Shown in pieces: positions 26,801 to 37,045 of a stretch of 64,000 bases of DNA. The notes beneath the pieces were generated by a model. That model did not search any database. It saw nothing but the letters and a program-made list of their open reading frames with translations, and was not told the origin of the DNA. Source of the stretch: Cheilinus undulatus (taxonomy: Eukaryota; Chordata; Actinopteri; Labriformes; Labridae). The stretch's first letter is position 1. Each line of letters starts with the position of its first letter. Position numbers and translations under genes: made by a program. Location of the stretch: positions 8,744,707 through 8,808,706 of the forward strand of contig NC_054876.1 in assembly GCF_018320785.1 (NCBI RefSeq), in the 5' to 3' direction.

Positions 26801-29800
26801 TGCTCATTTAAATTTCATTTAACCGACTAGTCTTATGAGGAGAAAAACCCTAGAAAACAGATTCCTCAAAGGGTCAGAGTGTCAGTGGGTGTGACATTAG
26901 CCTCAAGTACTCTCTACAGCAAGGCTAACATTACTAGCTAGCGCCACCAGCCTTCGTTCCTCTTTGCAGATTAATATCGTGCTTTGAAATGTGGCCTCTT
27001 TTCACTTCGGGTGGAAGTTATACCTGAGCTCAACCCTCAACAGCCTACATACCACTTTATTTCCATTTACTACTTTAAAAAACTGTCATACTGCGCTGTT
27101 CAAATACACGCTAACTGCTAAGCCACTGCTGAGCTTCTCGCGTTTACATCCGTGAGGTGCCAGACAGGAAGGCAGCGGCCATTAACTAAAGCTACAGCGG
27201 CCTCTATTGGCTAGAGGTTTGTTATTGTTTAAAAGAGCATAATAGAGCGAGATTTCAACCCTGTTTTTATAAAAATGATGGGTAATTCATTTAACCGACT
27301 CTTAAATCCAGCGCCAATTAATTTGATAAATAAATGTAACTGTTTTAGCAATTAACCACACGCATCCCTGATGCTGAATGATGAAGATTCTATTTGGTTT
27401 CAGTTTCATTTGATTTAAAATGCTGATATGCTTTATACTTAGTGGCTGGCAGTTCAGTTAACCTGTATAATTACAGGTTAATTGAGTACAGTGCTTGCCA
27501 ATCAAACAGGGCATCCCTAATGAAAGCCTCTTTCACACATGCACACCTAAAAAGTTCTGTATAATTTTAGGACGGCTGAGCCCCTGAAATATTTAAGAGT
27601 TGCTCTTTAGTACTCAGATACACCCTGACACTTTAACAGTATTACAAACATGCCTAACAGAATGTGATCTGCCAGCATCCTGAGCCCTTTTTCTATTTCT
27701 AATTCCTAGTTATGAAAGTTTTCACCAATCAGAACTTTTGGGATGTTTGGTAAGACCTAGCTCTGGAATCATAAATTCATTTTAACAGCTTCCAGCCACA
27801 TTCCCAGAAGCTTTCAGAGAAGATTGAGGCCAGGGCTGCATGCTGAAACATTACCAATCTTTTCCTTAATAATCAGCATACTTGTGCATCTAAAACAGAG
27901 GTTTGATTCTTCTTTTTATTACCGCCTCAGGAGAAATGGCGTCAGAAACACGCCCTCATGATGTAATACAGCTGAAGTCGGCCAGATGCATTCCTCTCAC
28001 AGACCCGCCAGAGCACAGAGAGTAAGTAGAGAATCCACTGAGCAAACACTTAAGGTAGCTCAGAGGCTGATTTAACCCTGCGTTGATCCGCTGTGTGCAT
28101 GTTGACTCAGCTGTGAGCAGGAGCTGCACAGATGTACGGCTCTGCTGCACACTTTTTAGGATGTTTCTCTCTGTAAAACATAAGGGCACCTTAGGTTGAA
28201 GTTGTTTTTCTTTTGTTAAGATCTGCTGAGGATCTTCTATAAATACATTCTGCTGTAATCTGATCCCCCTGAGCATGCTGAACACATGCCAAAGCCTATT
28301 TATTCCCACCTTTGAACGCTGTTACCAAAGGCAGCTTCTCACACGATTTAAGATGCCTCGAGGACAAACTTGATGCAGCCTGCTCCTCTGGTACTTAAGG
28401 GTTTCTACTCTTACAGCCCTGTATACAATATATTTGGCATAGGAGTGAGCTAGGAGGTGAACCCCTGCATGGCAATAATGCTTGTCCACAACAATCAGTG
28501 AATAGTACAGTGCAGTGTCTCACCAAACAAGGAGGTGGAACCATTGACCCAAAGGTCAGCACTGAATGGCTCCATGAGACTGGGTCCTGACACCCCCCTT
28601 TAACAACCCACAGACAGGTGGACTTTTTCACGCACACTAGAGAGTGAAAATAGACAATATGTCTGACGGCAGGTGGCTCCATGTGCAGGATTGTGCCCTT
28701 TCACTGGCATCCCTAAAACTACTTCAGCTCACATGAATGGCCCGTGAGTGCTGGATAACCTATCTAGTTTCATTTTTAAAGGTGTGACGGTAACTTCCCA
28801 CGATCATGAAAAAAAACATAGCTGAGATGAAACTGTGCCACATGCTTTGTTGCACTTGTTCTGTCCATAGGTTTTATTGTGGCGTGTACTCCCCCTCTAC
28901 CACCAAATCAGCTTTCATTTTAAGTGAAGAGCACAGAGAGCCATGGCTTTAACTTTGGTTAGTTTGAAAAGCAGGGGAAGAAAAGAAGATGACTGAAAGG
29001 CAGCTGTTAATTAACAAAAGAAGGTAATATGGCTAGTGTTGTATGATGAATCTAATCTGAATCACAATGGCAATGTCAGGCTGTGCAATTACATAAATCA
29101 TTTTTGTATTAGGTAGTACTTGAAAGGTTTACAAAAATGCCTGCAGAAAGGACTTTAAGCATAGAATAGTGCCACTATTGCGCTTGGCAGAAGAACCTTT
29201 ATTTTAAATAAAAGAGAAAACATATCTTTTGGAAAATATGAAAGCAGTACTGTAAAAACTTAAGGTTTGCATTTTATATGCTACTTAATATTTGTATAAC
29301 TGAGTTGGGAAATACACACTTCAAAAATCATTACTACTTTTCTTTGATAACCAAGCAAGCAAACAATTCAATAATGTCATTTATGTCAGGGGTCTTACAC
29401 TATATTTACCATACAAGGGGCAGCTTTTTCCTATACAGGCACTTTGGGGGGCAAACTTTCAAATAAACTAAAGAAAGTTTCAAAATGGTCTGACATATTC
29501 TTGTTAATATATTTTTATTTTCTCTTAATTGTACATAATTTTTAGACTTTAAGAGTGAGATTCATCCCTATATCACAGCCTGCCACAAGGGGGCGATTGA
29601 GGTTTTTAGCTGATAATTTCTGTTGCTGTCCTATTTGCCGTCACTGGGTTTGATGCCATTATGCAGTGTTGTCATAGAGGTAGGAGATAAAATAAATAAT
29701 ATAGAGCTGAAAGATTCTGAATTAATTCATAAATGTCCAATAATCGATATTAATCTTTAAAATAATAAATAATCTAATATTTAATACTGTGGAATAGCAG

Positions 29801-32800
29801 GAACAAAAAGGTGGGACTCTGACATGCAGCGATTTAGATTACGAGTTGTTCATCTGTGATAAAGGGCATTTTTATGTTTGTAATTTCAGATATGTTAGAA
29901 GGAAAGGATGCTGCTACCTTTGGTTCTGTGCGATTGTAAATTACCGGTTTGCATACATCTTCCATTAGATGGTGAAACTTTATTTCTGATTTTCTAAACA
30001 CAAATGTGAGTTTTTATTATGTTTGACACAGTGAGAACAGAAATAGAAAAAAAATCAATTCATCAAAATTAATCGTCATCAGGTTGAATCTGAGGTATCT
30101 AAAGCGTCCCGCCTCTATGTAGTAATATGTGAAAAACCCAAGCTGGAAAATTGTACTCCCAAAACGCTTAAAGCTAAAAATTGCCATTAAAAACAGCATT
30201 TTTTTTTTCTTCAAATCCTGAACGGACTAATAAATCCAGTCTAACATGCATTGTATTTGCTAGTAACTGCTGATAGGTGGATTTCTAAAAAAATGGATGA
30301 ACCATAAAGTCATTCCTCATGAAACCATTTCATTCTCAATTGTTTTTGCAGTTGTTTAAATAGCTGTAGGGAGTTTACCGAAAAAGAAAACCTGAAATAC
30401 CACAACATATTTTTCCTTTTGCATGTCCTGAATTTGATAATGTTCTGGGGGCCGGATGGGAATGTGGGGGGCTTAAAGCTCACTTATGTATGTATCAGAT
30501 CGTAATTGCAATCGCAATCGCAATATTGCCCAGTATAATCCCAATCCCTCATTTGTACTAAATCCTGCAGCACTTTATAGAACCACTTGAGTTTTTGAGG
30601 CAGTCAGACCTGAAACAACATAGGATCACTTTCAGAATTTTTGGGCTGCTCCCAAAGTCAACATGTTTGTTATCACGTTGCTAAGTGTTGCTAAGTGCTG
30701 AGCTCATGGTAGATTAATGTTGGGTCTTTATCAGTCATGTAACAGAGAGTACGGCCAAGACCTGCCCTCTTTGTAAAGTCTCTTGAATTAACTATGGCTA
30801 TGAATTTGACTATACGAATAAAGACTAATTGCTTTATTTTAATTTATTTATCATCTGATCTCAGTATCAATCAAAATAACCCTAGTCATGAGATTTTGTC
30901 ATAATACAGCAACCCAATAGTCAGCATTTTGATATCACTCACCTTTGCATGTACATTTACATCTAAGGGTTTAAAAAAGATTCTTCTTTCACTGAGGGCC
31001 ACATACAGAAAACACGCTGACACTTTGATGTAGGGCTGGGCATTTAATCACAAATTAGATTAAACTGTAATATGGGCTTCTGCAATTTCTAAATCGCAGA
31101 CAATATTGCAATATTTCTTTAACCTGAAATGCATCAAAATACCATTCTAATATAGCTTTTTTTGCAGCAGAAATTTTCTGCGTCACATATTATGCAAACA
31201 TTCAAGTTTATTTTTTGGATTATTTCTTTTACAAAAAATTCTACTTTTCTTCCTTGTGTTTTTTTCTTATTCATGACAAGAATACAAAAGAAATTAGGGC
31301 TGGGTATTGCTAAGAACCTCACGATTCAATTTGATTTTGATTCTTTAGGTTGCGATTCAATTCGATATTGATTCGATATTGATTTAAATGTGTTGATGTT
31401 GATTCAGTAAGAAGTAGAAATACACAAATGATCTGTTGACAATTTTTAATAATTATTTTCATGCCCATGTGAACATATGTGGTAGGTCACCTTACATTTT
31501 TTAGCAAAAAAACATCTGAAAATAAAAATGTGCACAATAATAACTTATTTGTGCATAAGGAGTACAAAAGTAAAAAACATGCCAGTTCTGTATAAACACT
31601 GAAAAAATAAAGTGCATGTAAACTTTAATAATATTTCTTTCCTCTTTGAAATTGTGATAAACCTCACATAACATAGTTATGGTTGTTGTTGTTCAGTCGA
31701 GTGCGGCCTTCTTCCATACAACGCGAATCACATGCACAGTGACCCCCACTGGCCAGGAGGTGAATCGATTCAGAGGATTTGCTGAATCGATATTGAATTG
31801 AGGGGGGAAATATTGCAATGCATCGATTAATCGTTATTTTTTCCCACCCCTCAAAGAAATGTACATCCCTTTCAATGTAGCAATTAATATTAGGCTTAAA
31901 CTGTGTGAACAAAAATCACAGTTTTTGAAATTGTTTAATTGATCTAATATTGTCCTGGTTATAATAAAGATTGACTTGTGTTTGTTAAACAAATTAGATG
32001 AGGAACCTAAAATTAATTGCATATTGAATCGCAATATCAGGAAAAAAATCGTATGTTAAAACCAATCTAATGTACGTTACGATGCTTTGAAATTGAATTT
32101 GTTCACATGGCCTATTAATGGCTTAAAAGACAAATATCAAATCATTCTAAAATATTTCAGGGTGGCTCTGGGTCTGTCCTGGGTCAGGAGGAGAAGGACA
32201 CTGTCGCCTCTTCTCTTCATTCAGTTTTGATGCTTGAAGATAATTTGCAAAATATGCTTTCAAAGATGGACCTTGAAACAGGGCAGATAGCAGAGCAAGT
32301 CTAGCATGATGCATACTGCTATACGCCGCTGTAATTATTTTGTCTTCATCATCAGAGCGTCATGAATTGAAACATCATTATTATTTTGGTCATCAATAAG
32401 TTTACCATTATGTAGTCATGAAAAATAAGCATGTCCATAAAAGTGTCTTGTCAAAATGTTTGTTTATAGAACGTTTTGTTTCAGCCCTTGACTGAATTAT
32501 AATTCATTGTTTTAACACTCAGCAGCACCGCTGATTGCATGTTCTAGTATGGGCCATATCTTATTCTATTTTTGGAATTTGCTAAAGGGCAATTAAAAAT
32601 GGACCACATGCTGCATTTGACTCCATAGTTTGGACATCCATGCTACCAGCTAAATCTCTCACTAACTGTTGCCTTTCTTCTGACAGACGCATGTGTTATT
32701 CAACAAACTCACCCTGTCTTTGTTAAAGTGTCTTCTGAGTCACAGGGTCACATTAAACGAGCATCTTTTTTAACTTAGACTTTTTTAGAGTCAGAATAAA

Positions 32801-35800
32801 GGATCATTTGTCCGCAGTATGCACATATCTTGATCCCAGCATACACTTAACGATTATCTAAATGCCATGGTTGAATGTCAGCTCACACTGTACGTATTAA
32901 TCGTTTACTATGAACAACCGAAGCTCATGATTTATGATCTCACACTGTACAGTGCTACTGTCAAGGCCAACCTTAGAGCTCACACTGCATGAGTGAAGTA
33001 AGACGGGAGCATAAACAAGCATTGAAGTCAGGTCTATTTTTCATATTTCAGTCATCTCATATGCACAACACAACTCAAATACCATCAAAAATACTTCTGC
33101 TGTCTCTAAAAGGAATACAAAGTCAGCAACACCTGCAGTTAAACTCACTAACAACTAAAACACAATAAACATTCCCTGGAAGCTGTCTGCAGCTATTTCC
33201 TGACAACATTTCTCTTGTTCATATTTGTCATGATAGAGAGGGACACATAAAACAAGCTTTCTGTTGTCAAGGTTCTTTCAGTCACTGTATGCCTGTTTGT
33301 TCAGGCACAATCAGGGAAAAAAAGTCCTGAAGTTAAGATCGTCTTGTGTCAAAGGTTAAAGAAAATATTGCTACTCTTTGGAATGGAAGTTTATTGATTT
33401 GTAAACATGAACAGATCCTTAAATCTTAATGTATAACTCACAAAGTTAGAAAAGAAAAAAAAAAGATTTTCATGCTAATACTGTTTTGTGAAACAGCATC
33501 TTTTCTCACAAACATCATTGTTACCAAAGAGTTTGCATGTCAAGACAAAAATGTTAATTCTCTGCACAAATTGCACAATAATGTAATGCTATTATATTGG
33601 CACGTATTACAATTGGGATTAATACAAAAGCAGATTTAACTGTTCTGATTTGTGAAAAAAATATGTCTTACTAACTCAGCCCCAGTATGGTTTATTATAT
33701 AGAATCCTATCATGATATCCTTCCTATGTGTCACCAGGATTGTGGCTATAAGCATGTCTAAATGTCTGATTTACAACACAATATAAAGGTATAATTCAGT
33801 GATCTGTGTTGTGACGGTCTCACCTTGCGCAGCACCTTCCCACAGGGAGGCCACCCGCAGCCCTGACCCAGGCCGTTAATGAACCAGAACAGAGAGAACA
33901 TGGACACCGTGGAGGACCAGGAGAAGGCCACGTTGATGCCGCCAACCACAAAGAGGCCGATGGAGAAGAGCCAGCGAGCACTGATCTGATCCGACAGCAC
34001 ACCACTGATGAACTTACTGATGGCGTAGGCCATGGTCTGACTACTGGTGATCATACCTGAAGAGACATGATAAAAATTGTTAATGCTGCTGTTAACCATT
34101 AACATGGGATAATGTTTAAAACACAATAAAGAACTGATTAAACTTTTTAACATTTTTTTATATTTCTATAAATCATGGTGATTGTGCTGCAGAAACTGTT
34201 GCATGTTTTTTTTTTTTTTTTTTAATATTCTTTTTTTTTATGCCTTTATTGATAGAGGAGGACAGTGGCCGGATTCAAACCCGAGCTGACTGCGTACATG
34301 GTGCGTGCCTTAATTGATAGAGGAGGACAGTGGCCGGATTCAAACCCGAGCTGACTGCGTACATGGTGCGTGCCTTAATTGACAGAGGAGGACAGTGGCC
34401 GGATTCAAACCCGAGCTGACTGCGTACATGGTGCATGCCTTAAACCACTAGGCCATCTGCGCCATCAACTGTTGCATGTTAAACAAAAAGCTGCTGAAAG
34501 AGGATCACTGTTGAAACTGCAAAGAAACACTGGCAATGTTTAGGTTGCGTGTCAGAAAAGTTGCCAGCATATTTGTACAATTAAGGCGTGGGCTGAATGA
34601 TTTATCATTTTACAACCACAATGGTGATGCGCACATGCACAATAGTCACATTGCAGGGTGTGCTATGTTGGTCATGTGACCTGAATCATGTCATGCTGCA
34701 CTTCTGTGGGGTGTGACAAGAACCAAAACTGCAAATTTTCCCACTTTTTATGACTGATCTACATAATAATCTCTTAGTCAATTTACAGAGTGCTGTGCAT
34801 GCATAGTCTGTATGTTCCCTACATATGAAACCATTAACGCTGCAGGTGATCCTGCTACCATCCCAGATACACCGGCATCATGCATCATGCTCATTAGACA
34901 AAGCTGATCCAAAGTGAGAATTTTCCCACCATCAGCAAAACCTCATTCTTGTTCACATTAATGTGTGATCTGTGAACAGACATGTGACTGGTGGGTCGGG
35001 ACCCAAAATTGGGTTGCAGAGCAGTTTTCAGTTGGTCGCGACTGGGTCACGACAGAAAAAAAGATGGCAAAAGTCCTTAAAATCTTATTGTACATGCATT
35101 GATACCTTTTAATTGACCTTGTTTTACTGAACTTTACTAAAATTAGGCAAATTTGAATGTATGATCAATATTTAAACAAATATATCTCCTCTTCTTGCAA
35201 TAAATGGCACTTATTGACAAATAATGATGGGAAAGAGGGTACAAAAATTGGTCAGTTTTTTCCCTTTTCTTTTTCTTACCATGTGTTTTGGTCCAATCAT
35301 GCTCCAAACTGCGACAAATTCAATTAACTAAACATATGTTGTTGAAAATTTTTGGATCGCAATCTGTCCTAACACAAACTGATGTGTCCTGAGGCCGGAC
35401 CAGTTGAGAACCACTGGTTTAAGGAACATGGTTGCCAGTAAAAACATATTTATAAAGTTCATGAAGAAGTGTGGCAATCCATCTTTTTCTCTCCAATTTT
35501 CCTCTGTGTGTCCATTTATGTGTCAGGCCCAGAGAAAATAAGATAAAAATAGACCTATAGTTTTTAGATTTAAAATGTAATTACTGCAGATAAAATGAAA
35601 CTGAATTTATCAGATATAATTTTCCTTTAAAAACGCAATATTTATAAAAGTTAAAACAAGACATTTCCTAACATGGGGGTTCTACTTTTATCAAAGGGTT
35701 TTCAATATAATTTGATTTTATTATATTACCATCCTCTTCTACAGTGCATTCAGAAAACATACAGACCCCTTCTACTTTTTTCAAAATTTTTTATGTTACA

Positions 35801-37045
35801 CCCCCATTTTTGTAAATTTTTAAAAATAAAAATCTAAAATTTTACATTGATGTAAGTTTTCATACACTTTACAACAACACTAGCTGTTCTTATAGCCTTC
35901 CCCAGATCTGTGCTTTGAAACAATCCTGTCTCTGAACTCTGCTGCAGTTCCTCTGACCTCTTGGCTTGGTTTTTGCTCTGATATGCATTGTCAGCTGTGC
36001 GGTCTTCTATAGAGAGGTGTGTGCCTTTCCAAATCATGTCCAATCAGTTTACTTTACCACAGGTGTACTCTAATGAAGGCATAGATACATCTCAGCATAG
36101 ACTGAGAGAAATGGAAGGAACCTAAATTTCTAGTTTGTTGCTAAGGGTCTGAATACCTATGTTAATGTGATATTTCAGTTTGTTTTTGTTGTTTTTTTTT
36201 TTTTATTTGCGAAATTTTCTAAAATTCTGTTTTCACTTTGTCATGATGGGGCACTGAGTGTAGATTAATGAGAATAAAAGGTTTTTTTTTTTTTCTTCTA
36301 ATGCAGAATCAGGCGGCAACACAAAAAAAATGGAAAAAAGTGAAGGGGTCTGAATCGACTGTACGTGAGGTCATTATTGCCCTCTGACACCAAAGACTTA
36401 AGTTCTGTAGTCCTCAGCTGACCTTTCTGTGTCATTACACCTATACTAAGCATTACCTAAGTATAACTAACCTAACCGTTAGAATACCTTCAGTTTGATA
36501 TCTACGACACTCTTGACTAAGCATCGTTCCTGTTGTCAGTCAGTGAGGTCGAGTAAGGTGATGACCTCTGCATTACCCAAACAGATTCCTTAAATAGCAG
36601 AGAGTGGAAATAGAGATCAACAGACATGAACATTTGCAAGCAGAAGCTGGAGAGTGATGCTCACCAGCATGGAGTACAGAATATTTTAAACTTGGGTTGA
36701 AAAGATCAATCAGACTGGATGCAGTTTGGTCCATTAGTGATTACTTTGCCTCAGTGCATGCTAAATCCTTTGCACTGTGCACATTTGGCAAGGTGAATAA
36801 GCCAGATTAAGGCTTTGCTGCACAATTCTTGGTTTAAAAAAGGCCTCATTGCAAAAATAACCACAATTAAAGGTAATAGATACAAATAAAGTCTCACCTA
36901 GGTCATCTTTGTCCAGTTCGATCTCTTCCATCACAGAGGGCATGACAAAGGAGAAGGTCTTCCTGTTAAAGAAGTACAGCGAGTAGCCGGTAAACATGCA
37001 GAGGAAGATGGCGACACGGTAGTAGGTATATCCTGAGGCCCCCAT
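13008..37045 (-). CDS. SLC37A4, glucose-6-phosphate translocase, nine coding exons
   Basis: Coding exons from start to stop are 37045-36898, 34056-33824, 25344-25098, 19652-19500, 19416-19331, 19248-19135, 16663-16598 (optional), 16520-16382 and 13174-13008. All junctions are GT-AG and the phases join. The product is 450 aa with exon 7 and 428 without; human forms are 451 and 429. This major-facilitator exchanger brings glucose-6-phosphate into the ER lumen against phosphate, feeding glucose-6-phosphatase. Diagnostic blocks are [14 protein letters not shown] (Arg28 retained), the loop [83 protein letters not shown] and [13 protein letters not shown]. The sequon used in human (NES) reads SES here, and the C-terminus lacks a dilysine pair. 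Intron 2 is the largest, about 8.5 kb. It is probably one of the fish co-orthologues. Confidence 0.96.
13200..13944 (-). other. slc37a4 intron 8, proximal part
   Basis: Non-coding sequence after the last coding exon's acceptor. I recognise no element until the Tc1 fragment that starts near 13945. Confidence 0.55.
13945..14400 (+). mobile_element. Tc1-like transposase fragment in slc37a4 intron 8
   Basis: Plus-strand frames at 13973-14287 and 14100-14411 contain [18 protein letters not shown] and [18 protein letters not shown], the paired helix-turn-helix and GRPR-like region of fish Tc1 transposases. They are followed by L-E-F-S-K-R and [11 protein letters not shown] (first Asp region). A frameshift near 14150-14280 separates the parts. 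The sequence stops being transposase-like near 14400, so the catalytic C-terminal half is missing. It lies antisense to slc37a4. Confidence 0.8.
14401..15300. other. intron 8: CpG-bearing repeat-like stretch and CA microsatellite
   Basis: From about 14640 to 14760 an unusually CpG-rich patch contains two CTACGCGT words and GCGTCGACG. It looks like a fish miniature element, but I cannot pair its ends. An (AC)n run of about 24 bp lies at 14998-15022. No coding sequence is supported. Confidence 0.4.
14998..15022. repeat. (AC)n microsatellite
   Basis: Uninterrupted CA dinucleotides inside intron 8 of slc37a4. Confidence 0.9.
15321..15490 (-). mobile_element. tRNA-derived SINE, copy 1
   Basis: On the minus strand the element starts with a tRNA-like head containing an A box (TAGTCGAGTGGTTAAGG) and a B box (GGCTCGAATCC). 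An unrelated body follows, and it ends in AATAAATCTT and an A-run, which appears as a T-run at the low-coordinate end. It is flanked by a 16-bp target duplication with one mismatch: CTTAAAAGTCCAGTTT at 15305-15320 and CTTAAAAGTCCTGTTT at 15491-15506. It lies in slc37a4 intron 8 in the gene's sense direction. Confidence 0.88.
15507..16380 (-). other. slc37a4 intron 8, distal part
   Basis: No transposon ends or domains were recognised in this stretch, which ends at the exon 8 donor (GTAAGATG on the minus strand). Confidence 0.5.
16598..16663 (-). other. slc37a4 optional exon 7 (22 codons)
   Basis: On the minus strand a TTCTCAG acceptor precedes GAGGCTCCTCTG and the exon ends in AAAGAG before a GTACGTT donor. 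It is exactly 66 bp, starts and ends in phase 0, and is open throughout. It encodes [22 protein letters not shown]. The human gene has a 66-bp exon 7 at the same place, included in a variant reported from brain, heart and muscle and skipped in liver. The shared W-x-x-A-x-H-P pattern and closing E-x-E support homology. Skipping joins exon 6 to exon 8 in frame. Confidence 0.85.
16664..17044 (-). other. slc37a4 intron 6, part before the first repeat
   Basis: Intronic sequence upstream of optional exon 7 on the minus strand. It holds the exon 7 polypyrimidine tract (CTTTTTCTTCTCAG read on the minus strand) and nothing else that I recognise. Confidence 0.5.
17045..17713. mobile_element. non-autonomous DNA element rich in GACTAAAAC words
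   Basis: The right end carries repeated GACTAAAAC/ACTAAAACTAAA words and closes with GCTGTCAAAATTAACACTGG. The left end, GGGTTAGAATAGTTTCAG, resembles the reverse complement of that closing segment. This composition matches a common fish miniature repeat. The exact ends and a target duplication could not be fixed. An A-run at 17400-17425 lies inside. Confidence 0.45.
17772..17826. repeat. (TA)n(TG)n compound microsatellite
   Basis: About 30 bp of TA dinucleotides followed by about 25 bp of GT dinucleotides, with a short ATGTATG junction, in intron 6 of slc37a4. Confidence 0.9.
18127..18652. mobile_element. hAT-type miniature element with 8-bp target duplication
   Basis: The left end is TAGGGTTGTCAAAGAATTAA. 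The reverse complement of the right end begins AAAGGGCTGTCAAGATTAAG. The flanks TAAAAAAT (18119-18126) and TCAAAAAT (18653-18660) agree at 7 of 8 positions, as expected for hAT insertion. The body is AT-rich and non-coding, 526 bp. Confidence 0.7.
18661..19134 (-). other. slc37a4 intron 6, remainder
   Basis: AT-rich intronic sequence up to the exon 6 donor. Nothing was recognised. Confidence 0.5.
20225..20700. repeat. fold-back repeat starting with a perfect hairpin
   Basis: The segment opens with CCTGACACG, then CCAGATGGATGTGT, a 3-nt GAA loop and ACACATCCATCTGG (20241-20271), an uninterrupted 14-bp inverted repeat. A related opening (CCTGACACACCAGATGGATTTGTTTCACACATCCAG) lies at 47,687-47,722, so this is a dispersed family. 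The rest, including ATCCTCGGAGTGTGATTGGG and GGGCCAATCAGAGCAAC, is CpG- and CCAAT-rich. The far end is not defined. Confidence 0.6.
20700..21290 (-). other. slc37a4 intron 3, unassigned
   Basis: No coding exon and no recognised repeat in this part of the 5.4-kb intron. Confidence 0.45.
21300..22075 (+). mobile_element. hAT transposase C-terminal fragment
   Basis: The plus-strand frame 21683-21907 ends in [19 protein letters not shown] frameshift leads to [14 protein letters not shown] near 21912 and then T-S-V, V-E-G-V-F-S at 21965-21995. This is the hAT dimerisation signature (D-P-L-x-W-W, then P-L-L-S-x-L-A-x-x-Y-L, then S-E-R-x-F-S) in decayed form. Sequence before it (21300-21480), with GGGTCCCAGTCCCAACTTTGGG, looks like another repeat. 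The N-terminal BED finger and RNase H-like catalytic part are absent. Confidence 0.75.
22080..24450 (-). other. slc37a4 intron 3, AT-rich part
   Basis: Very AT-rich. A fragment at 22640-22720 (GCAGTGGTTCTTAACTG) resembles the end of a hAT-type repeat. A T-rich tract with repeated TATCTTG words occupies 23330-23600. No coding sequence is supported. Confidence 0.45.
24453..24510 (-). mobile_element. LINE 3' tail fragment with (TTATC)n end
   Basis: On the minus strand it reads GAATTTCCCCTTGTGGGACT, then AATAAAGGAATA and repeated TTATC. This is the usual 3' end of fish CR1/L2-type LINEs. Only the last 60 bp or so can be recognised. Confidence 0.55.
24511..25097 (-). other. slc37a4 intron 3, end near exon 3
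   Basis: Intronic sequence up to the exon 3 donor, which on the minus strand reads GGAG then GTGGGTAAAG. The donor choice is set by phase: this position joins exon 4 in frame, whereas the GTAAAG four bases later does not. Confidence 0.6.
25400..31030 (-). other. slc37a4 intron 2, distal half, mostly repeat debris
   Basis: Recognisable pieces are few. There is a hAT-like end at 25579 (TAGAGATGTTCCAATACC) with a TATCAG-rich stretch to about 25930. A fragment at 26311-26400 (CAATCGCCCCCTTGTGGC) recurs inverted at 29583-29604 and belongs to the same family as the insertion at 50349-50875. A short TTGCAATCGCAATCGCAATATTG remnant of a hAT miniature element lies near 30505. No exon is supported; open frames such as 27956-28309 lack domains. 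Confidence 0.45.
31033..32080. mobile_element. hAT-type miniature element hosting a second one
   Basis: The left end reads TAGGGCTGGGCATTTAATC with ACAAATTAGATTAAACTG and CAATATTGCAATATTTC following. The matching right part, TTGAATCGCAATATCAGG then AAAAAAATCG, lies at 32024-32052, beyond the element at 31295-31852. The order implies that the inner element landed in this older one. The right terminus is degraded. Confidence 0.5.
31295..31852. mobile_element. hAT-type miniature element, perfect 8-bp target duplication
   Basis: The left end is TAGGGCTGGGTATTGC and the reverse complement of the right end is GAGGGGTGGGAAAAAAT. AAAGAAAT flanks it perfectly on both sides (31287-31294 and 31853-31860). 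Internal GATTCGATATTGATTCGATA words are typical of this fish family. It is 558 bp and non-coding, inside slc37a4 intron 2. Confidence 0.8.
32081..33823 (-). other. slc37a4 intron 2, proximal part
   Basis: No repeat ends or coding sequence recognised up to the exon 2 donor (AAG then GTGAGAC on the minus strand). Confidence 0.5.
34208..34466 (-). mobile_element. tRNA-derived SINE, copy 2, with internal triplication
   Basis: On the minus strand it has an A box (TGGCCTAGTGGTTTAAGG) and a B box (GGGTTTGAATCC), and it ends in a long A-run (T-run at 34208-34223). A perfect 14-bp target duplication, AACTGTTGCATGTT, lies at 34194-34207 and 34467-34480. A 65-bp unit carrying the B box and its surroundings is present three times in tandem (34248-34312, 34313-34377, 34378-34442). 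It sits in slc37a4 intron 1, in the gene's sense direction. Confidence 0.9.
34248..34442 (-). repeat. three tandem 65-bp units inside the SINE
   Basis: The units differ at only a few positions (GATAG versus GACAG, GTGCGTG versus GTGCATG), so the triplication is recent compared with the SINE insertion. Each unit repeats the B-box region (GGATTCAAACCCGAG on the plus strand). Confidence 0.92.
34481..35740 (-). other. slc37a4 intron 1 with an old hAT-like repeat
   Basis: From 34980 (GACTGGTGGGTCGGGACCC) to 35424 (GGACCAGTTGAGAACCACTGG) the sequence resembles a common fish hAT-derived repeat. No target duplication could be assigned. The rest shows nothing. Confidence 0.4.
35742..36361. mobile_element. 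Tc1-derived miniature element (620 bp)
   Basis: The left end is CAGTGCATTCAGAAAACATA, followed by CAGACCCCTTCTACTTTTT. The reverse complement of the right end is CAGTCGATTCAGACCCCTT then CACTTTTTTCC. TA dinucleotides flank both sides (35740-35741 and 36362-36363). The body has no transposase, so this is a deletion derivative of a fish Tc1 element with the typical CAGACCCCTTCACTTTTT terminus. Confidence 0.75.
36362..36897 (-). other. slc37a4 intron 1, part next to exon 1
   Basis: No element recognised between the Tc1 derivative and the exon 1 donor (GACCTAG then GTGAGAC on the minus strand). Confidence 0.55.

Noticed and set aside
27956..28309. 117-codon minus-strand open frame in slc37a4 intron 2
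   Set aside because: No domain or repeat signature, and no splice-site partners that would join it in phase.
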